A stretch of 8,905 bases of DNA from Candidatus Equihabitans merdae. Its GTDB lineage: Bacteria; Bacillota; Clostridia; Lachnospirales; Lachnospiraceae. The stretch spans positions 1 to 8,905 of the forward strand of contig JAGHUB010000134.1 of NCBI GenBank assembly GCA_018065025.1, read 5' to 3'. The translations under genes were made by a program, and so were the position numbers. The notes under the pieces are model-generated. The model saw only the letters and a program-made list of their open reading frames with translations. It had not been told where the DNA came from and did not search any database. Below, in pieces: positions 5,594-8,905 of the stretch. Numbering within the stretch: position 1 is the first letter of the stretch; every line of letters begins with the position of its first letter.

Positions 5594-7288
5594 ATGGCAC
5601 CAGGATCAGAGAAATTATTACCAAACATTTTCACATCATTAAAAGGCTATACCATTACTCAGTTTACTAAGGACCTTATAGCCGGTATCATCGTCGCTAT
5701 CATCGCCCTTCCTTTATCCATCGCCCTGGCTCTGGCTTCAGGTGTTGGTCCTGAACAGGGTATCTTCACCGCTATCATCGCCGGCTTCCTGATTTCTTTA
5801 TTAGGCGGCAGCCGCGTTCAGATCGCCGGTCCTACCGCTGCATTTGCCACCATCGTTGCCGGCATCGTTGCCACTGACGGTATGGATGGCCTGATGGTTG
5901 CTACCCTCATCGCCGGCATTATGCTGATCCTGATGGGTGTCTTCCGTCTGGGTTCTCTCATTAAATTTATTCCTTATACTATCACCACCGGTTTCACAGC
6001 CGGTATCGCTGTCACCATCGTCATCGGTCAGCTGAAAGACTTTATGGGTCTCACCTATGCCGAGGGTCTTAAACCGGTTGAAACACTTGAAAAGATCGAA
6101 GCCCTCATTAAGAGCATGGGCACTTTCAACTGGCAGGCCTTTGTGGTAGGTCTGGTCTGTCTGATCATCCTCATCGTCTGGCCCTATATCAGCAAGCGCA
6201 TCCCGGGTTCATTGATTGCCGTTATCGTCGGTATCCTCATGGTTAAGGTCATCAAAATGGATGTTAATACCATCGGTGATCTCTACACCATCAGCAGTGG
6301 TCTTCCCGCTATCCATATCCCCCACATCAGCATTCGTCTCATCGGTGATGAACTGGCCAATGGTTTCACCATCGCCATTTTGGCCGCTATCGAATCTCTT
6401 CTGTCTGCCGTTGTTGCTGACAGTATGATCAATGCCCACCATCGTTCCAACATGGAATTGATTGCCCAGGGTATCGGTAATATGGGTTCCGCCCTCTTTG
6501 GCGGTATCCCGGCTACAGGTGCTATCGCCCGTACAGCTGCCAATATCAAAAACGGCGGCCGTACTCCCATCGCCGGTATCGTCCATGCTTTGGTTCTTTT
6601 ACTGGTTCTGATCCTTCTGATGCCTTACGCATCCCTGATCCCCATGCCCACCATCGCTGCTATCCTCTTTATGGTAGCTTACAATATGTGCGGCTGGAGA
6701 ACATTTGCCCACCTGTGCAAGACAGCTCCCAAGAGCGACATCATCGTTCTGGTTGCTACATTTGTCCTGACTGTTATCTTCGACCTGGTTGTTGCCATCG
6801 AAATCGGTCTGATCGCCACCAGCGTCCTCTTCATCAAGCGCATGAGCGAAGAAGCCGAGATCAAACAGTGGAAATATTACCATCGTGATAACGACCCGGA
6901 TTCCATCGAACTGAGAGATGTACCTCTCTACGTCCGCGTCTATGAAATCAGCGGTCCCATGTTCTTCGGTGTCGCTTCCCGTATGGCTGAAGTAACACTG
7001 AAAGACTTCACAAAAGTTTTGGTCATCCGTATGCGAGGCGTACCGGCATTGGATGCTACCGCCATGCATGCCCTGGAAGGCCTCTATGAACGCTGCAAAC
7101 GTCATCACGTTCAGATGATCTTCTCCCATGTTAACGAACAGCCCTACGCCACTATGGAAAAAGCCGGGTTCGTTGACCTGGTAGGTGCCGAAAACTTCTG
7201 TCCCCATATCGACGATGCTCTGGAGCGTGCAACATTACTGAAAGACGGTATGGATACCCCGAAAAAGGCTTCCAAAAAAGCACACTGA
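5594..7288 (+). CDS. SulP (SLC26-type) anion transporter with C-terminal STAS domain
   Basis: Inner-membrane secondary transporter for inorganic or organic anions; members of this family carry sulfate, bicarbonate or dicarboxylates. The 564 residues comprise a membrane domain (about 25-415) and a cytoplasmic STAS domain (about 443-548). Family landmarks are 'ALPLSIALALASG' (38-50), 'GSRVQIAGPTAAF' (72-84), 'AAIESLLSAVVADSM' (264-278) and 'GGIPATGAIARTAANIKNGG' (303-322). The STAS domain contains 'VPALDATAMHAL' (483-494), the region matching the phosphorylatable loop of anti-sigma antagonists. A basic tail follows ('PKKASKKAH'). ATG 5594 follows GAGAGGA and begins just before the usual family N-terminus. 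The substrate cannot be deduced: neither carbonic anhydrase nor sulfate-assimilation genes are visible. Hairpins isolate it from potD upstream, and a hairpin overlaps its stop. Confidence 0.93.
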   Translation: MAPGSEKLLPNIFTSLKGYTITQFTKDLIAGIIVAIIALPLSIALALASGVGPEQGIFTAIIAGFLISLLGGSRVQIAGPTAAFATIVAGIVATDGMDGLMVATLIAGIMLILMGVFRLGSLIKFIPYTITTGFTAGIAVTIVIGQLKDFMGLTYAEGLKPVETLEKIEALIKSMGTFNWQAFVVGLVCLIILIVWPYISKRIPGSLIAVIVGILMVKVIKMDVNTIGDLYTISSGLPAIHIPHISIRLIGDELANGFTIAILAAIESLLSAVVADSMINAHHRSNMELIAQGIGNMGSALFGGIPATGAIARTAANIKNGGRTPIAGIVHALVLLLVLILLMPYASLIPMPTIAAILFMVAYNMCGWRTFAHLCKTAPKSDIIVLVATFVLTVIFDLVVAIEIGLIATSVLFIKRMSEEAEIKQWKYYHRDNDPDSIELRDVPLYVRVYEISGPMFFGVASRMAEVTLKDFTKVLVIRMRGVPALDATAMHALEGLYERCKRHHVQMIFSHVNEQPYATMEKAGFVDLVGAENFCPHIDDALERATLLKDGMDTPKKASKKAH

Positions 7289-7302
7289 TAATGTGCATTT
7301 TT
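7280..7302 (+). terminator. Possible terminator overlapping the sulP stop codon
   Basis: GCACA (7280-7284) pairs with TGTGC (7292-7296) around a seven-base loop containing the TGA stop. Six A precede it (7274-7279) and ATTTTT follows (7297-7302), so A/T pairing could lengthen the stem past one mismatch. The five-pair core is short, so efficiency is uncertain, and it could work in both directions. Confidence 0.5.
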
Positions 7303-7305
7303 AAC

Positions 7306-7317
7306 AAAAAATTTTTT
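7306..7317. other. A6T6 tract upstream of the permease promoter
   Basis: Six A followed by six T form a perfect palindrome expected to be intrinsically curved. It lies about 30 bases upstream of the TATAAT element and may act like an UP element, compensating for a poor -35. The role is inferred from position only. Confidence 0.3.
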
Positions 7318-7321
7318 CCTC

Positions 7322-7351
7322 TTCCAAAACTATTTGGTGATGTAGTATAAT
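7322..7351 (+). promoter_or_regulatory. Probable promoter of the NCS2 permease gene
   Basis: TATAAT at 7346-7351 is a perfect -10. The best -35 is poor: TTCCAA (7322-7327), 18-base spacer, three of six matches. Transcription would begin near 7358, giving a leader of about 36 bases. The weak -35 together with the surrounding dyad suggests regulated rather than constitutive use. Confidence 0.55.
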
Positions 7352-7377
7352 AACATTACGTCACCATAAATAGTTTT
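7326..7377. promoter_or_regulatory. Long interrupted dyad centred on the permease -10 region, candidate operator
   Basis: AAAACTATTT (7326-7335) and AAATAGTTTT (7368-7377) are a perfect ten-base inverted repeat. Just inside are GGTGA (7336-7340) and TCACC (7361-7365), also perfectly inverted; the right side has two extra bases (AT, 7366-7367). The 20-base centre holds TATAAT. Two identical inverted half-sites bracketing a promoter suggest binding by a dimeric regulator or a looped pair of dimers. In a read-through RNA the same arms would form a hairpin ending two bases before the AGGAGG of the permease gene. Confidence 0.6.
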
Positions 7378-7393
7378 TGAGGAGGATATTTTT

Positions 7394-8833
7394 ATGGCTA
7401 ATACTAACTCTCTGGATCGCGAACCGGTCGCTCCGGTCAGCGTTGAGAACATTTATTGCCTGAATGGTCGTGTCCCGATTGCTAAGGCTATCCCATTCGG
7501 TCTGCAGCATGTTCTGGCTATGTTCGTTTCTAACCTTGTTCCCGTTCTGATCGTTGCCAGTGCTGCCGTTGTTGGCGGTGTTGCTCCTGCAGATGGCGGC
7601 GGCTTCACCCCTGAACAGATCGCTCAGCTCCTGCAGTGTGCTATGTTTGTAGCCGGTATCGGTACAATCGTTCAGCTGTATCCCGTCTGGAAGATTGGTT
7701 CAAGACTTCCCGTTGTTATGGGTGTCAGCTTCACATTCCTTGCTTCTCTTCTGATCGTTGCCACAAATCCTGAGTGGGGTTATGAAGGCATGGTCGGTGC
7801 CATCATCGTTGGTGGTATCTTCGAAGGTTGCCTGGGTCTTACAGCTAAGTATTGGAGAAAATTCATCTCCCCCATCGTTTCTGCCTGCGTTGTTACTACC
7901 ATCGGTCTTTCACTTCTGGCTGTTGGTATGAACTCCTTCGGCGGCGGCCAGGGTGCTGCTGACTTCGGCGCATGGTACCATCTGCTGGTTGGTCTCGTCA
8001 CTCTGATCTCCTGCCTGATCTTCAAGATCAAGGCTCCCGGCATCTGGAAGAACCTTAACGTTCTGTTCGGTCTGATCGTTGGTTACATCCTGTCAGTTAT
8101 CCTGACCGTTACAGGCGCTGCTCCCATGGTTAACTTCGGTAAGTTCGCTGACACAATCAGCAAGGTTGGTTACATCAACATCCCGCTTCCGGTATTCTTC
8201 AAGGGCATCACTCCCACATTCCACGCTGGCGCTATCATCACAGTTGGTATCGTATTCCTGGTATCTGCTGCTGAAACAATCGGTGATACAACAGCTATCT
8301 GCACAGGCGGTCTTGGCCGTGACATTACCGAACGCGAAGTTCAGGGTTCTCTGGCTTGCGACGGTTTCTGCTCAGCCTTCTCCGGTCTGTTCGGCTGCAA
8401 CCCCATCACATCCTTCAGCCAGAACGTTGGTCTGGTTGCTATGACTAAGGTTGTTAACCGCTTCACCATCCTTATGGGTGCTCTGGTTCTGGTTCTTGCC
8501 TCCCTGTTCCCGCCCATCGGTGCTTTCTTCAACTCTCTGCCGAACTCAGTTCTCGGTGGCTGCACTGTTATGATGTTCGGTTCAATCGTCTTCTCAGGTG
8601 TTAAGATGATTTCTGAATGCGGTTTCACAGATCGTAACATGATGATCGTTGCTCTTACATTCTGCTTCGGTATCGGCGTTACAATGATCGATCCTGGTTT
8701 CCTGGCTATTTTCCCGCCCCTCGTTTCCAGCATCTTCGCAGCTAACATGGTTGCCGGCGTATTCGTCGTTTCTATGATCCTGTCAATCGTTCTTCCCAAA
8801 GAACCCCATATCGATGACGCTGCTCAGCCGTAA
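7394..8833 (+). CDS. NCS2 (NAT family) nucleobase permease, probably xanthine/urate or uracil type
   Basis: Inner-membrane symporter for nucleobase uptake, 479 residues. A hydrophilic N-terminus of about 33 residues precedes a core expected to contain 14 transmembrane segments in two inverted halves. Family landmarks are the Q38-H39 pair in 'GLQHVLAMF', 'SAAETIGDTTAI' (291-302) with substrate-region Glu E294, and the NAT signature 'QNVGLVAMTK' (343-352), which fits [QEP]-N-x-G-x4-T-[RKG]. A Gln at the first signature position and 'ETIGD' resemble purine (xanthine/urate) transporters more than uracil transporters such as E. coli UraA; this substrate preference is inference. ATG 7394 follows AGGAGG (7380-7385) by eight bases. 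Lysine is mostly AAG and valine mostly GTT, a bias that may mean strong expression. Salvage of nucleobases would complement the thymidylate gene at the other end, but no direct link is shown. Confidence 0.93.
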   Translation: MANTNSLDREPVAPVSVENIYCLNGRVPIAKAIPFGLQHVLAMFVSNLVPVLIVASAAVVGGVAPADGGGFTPEQIAQLLQCAMFVAGIGTIVQLYPVWKIGSRLPVVMGVSFTFLASLLIVATNPEWGYEGMVGAIIVGGIFEGCLGLTAKYWRKFISPIVSACVVTTIGLSLLAVGMNSFGGGQGAADFGAWYHLLVGLVTLISCLIFKIKAPGIWKNLNVLFGLIVGYILSVILTVTGAAPMVNFGKFADTISKVGYINIPLPVFFKGITPTFHAGAIITVGIVFLVSAAETIGDTTAICTGGLGRDITEREVQGSLACDGFCSAFSGLFGCNPITSFSQNVGLVAMTKVVNRFTILMGALVLVLASLFPPIGAFFNSLPNSVLGGCTVMMFGSIVFSGVKMISECGFTDRNMMIVALTFCFGIGVTMIDPGFLAIFPPLVSSIFAANMVAGVFVVSMILSIVLPKEPHIDDAAQP

Positions 8834-8881
8834 TGAGCACTAGATCATAATCGCAACCCATCCTAGGTGACTAACAAAATA

Positions 8882-8905
8882 GCGCGATGTTCCAAAAGGA
8901 GCATC
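8882..8905 (+). terminator. Probable terminator hairpin of the permease gene, cut by window edge
   Basis: GATGTTCC (8886-8893), loop AAAA, and GGAGCATC (8898-8905) form an eight-pair stem with one G-T pair reaching the last base. The preceding GCGC (8882-8885) suggests the stem continues outside the window. No T-tract can be checked. Confidence 0.5.

Noticed and set aside
6599..7207. 202-codon minus-strand open frame opposite the sulP 3' half, and a similar one at 2023-2631 opposite potA
   Set aside because: Both are rich in Asp, His and Gln with no family resemblance, as expected from antisense reading of membrane or ATPase genes.
7289..7393. Purine riboswitch upstream of the NCS2 permease
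   Set aside because: The gap is only 105 bases and lacks the conserved three-way junction and loop sequences of the guanine/adenine class; only the promoter dyad is present.

Overview
The window looks like chromosomal DNA of a moderate-GC member of the Firmicutes, probably class Clostridia. The evidence is strong AGGAGG-type ribosome binding sites on nearly every gene, near-consensus sigma-A promoters with 17-base spacers, intrinsic terminators with T-tracts, and protein variants familiar from Clostridia: a ThyA with a 'LYPCAYS' active site, a PotD with 'YNAGEY', and an NCS2 permease with 'SQNVGLVAMTK'. No genus is assigned. Seven genes are supported: six belong to recognised families and one is an uncharacterised small membrane protein. 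No mobile element, CRISPR array, tRNA, rRNA or recognised riboswitch was seen.

Left part (1-1450, minus strand): a two-gene unit read right to left from a clear promoter at 1422-1450. A 98-base leader carrying a stem-loop precedes a 179-residue two-helix membrane protein of unknown function. After only 22 bases comes thymidylate synthase (thyA), which runs off the left edge. The two are almost certainly co-transcribed.

Middle (1553-5514, plus strand): a near-consensus promoter drives potA-potB-potC-potD, a complete polyamine-type ABC importer (ATPase, two permeases, lipoprotein binding protein). All four genes overlap by 4 or 11 bases. potB starts with TTG and potC with GTG, each behind a strong ribosome binding site lying in the end of the preceding gene, so translation is probably coupled. 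The unit ends in an intrinsic terminator followed by a second terminator-like hairpin.

Right part (5594-8833, plus strand): a SulP-family anion transporter with a C-terminal STAS domain, then an NCS2 (nucleobase:cation symporter-2) permease of probable xanthine/urate/uracil specificity. A hairpin overlaps the sulP stop codon, and the permease has its own TATAAT element inside a striking long dyad, so it is probably separately regulated. Another hairpin at the right edge is probably the start of its terminator.

Together the genes cover dTMP synthesis, polyamine uptake, inorganic anion exchange and nucleobase uptake: a housekeeping and nutrient-import neighbourhood. I see no convincing undescribed system. 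The most unusual points are the dyad around the permease promoter, the unknown membrane protein paired with thyA, the stacked hairpins between potD and sulP, and the changed ligand-pocket residues in PotD.
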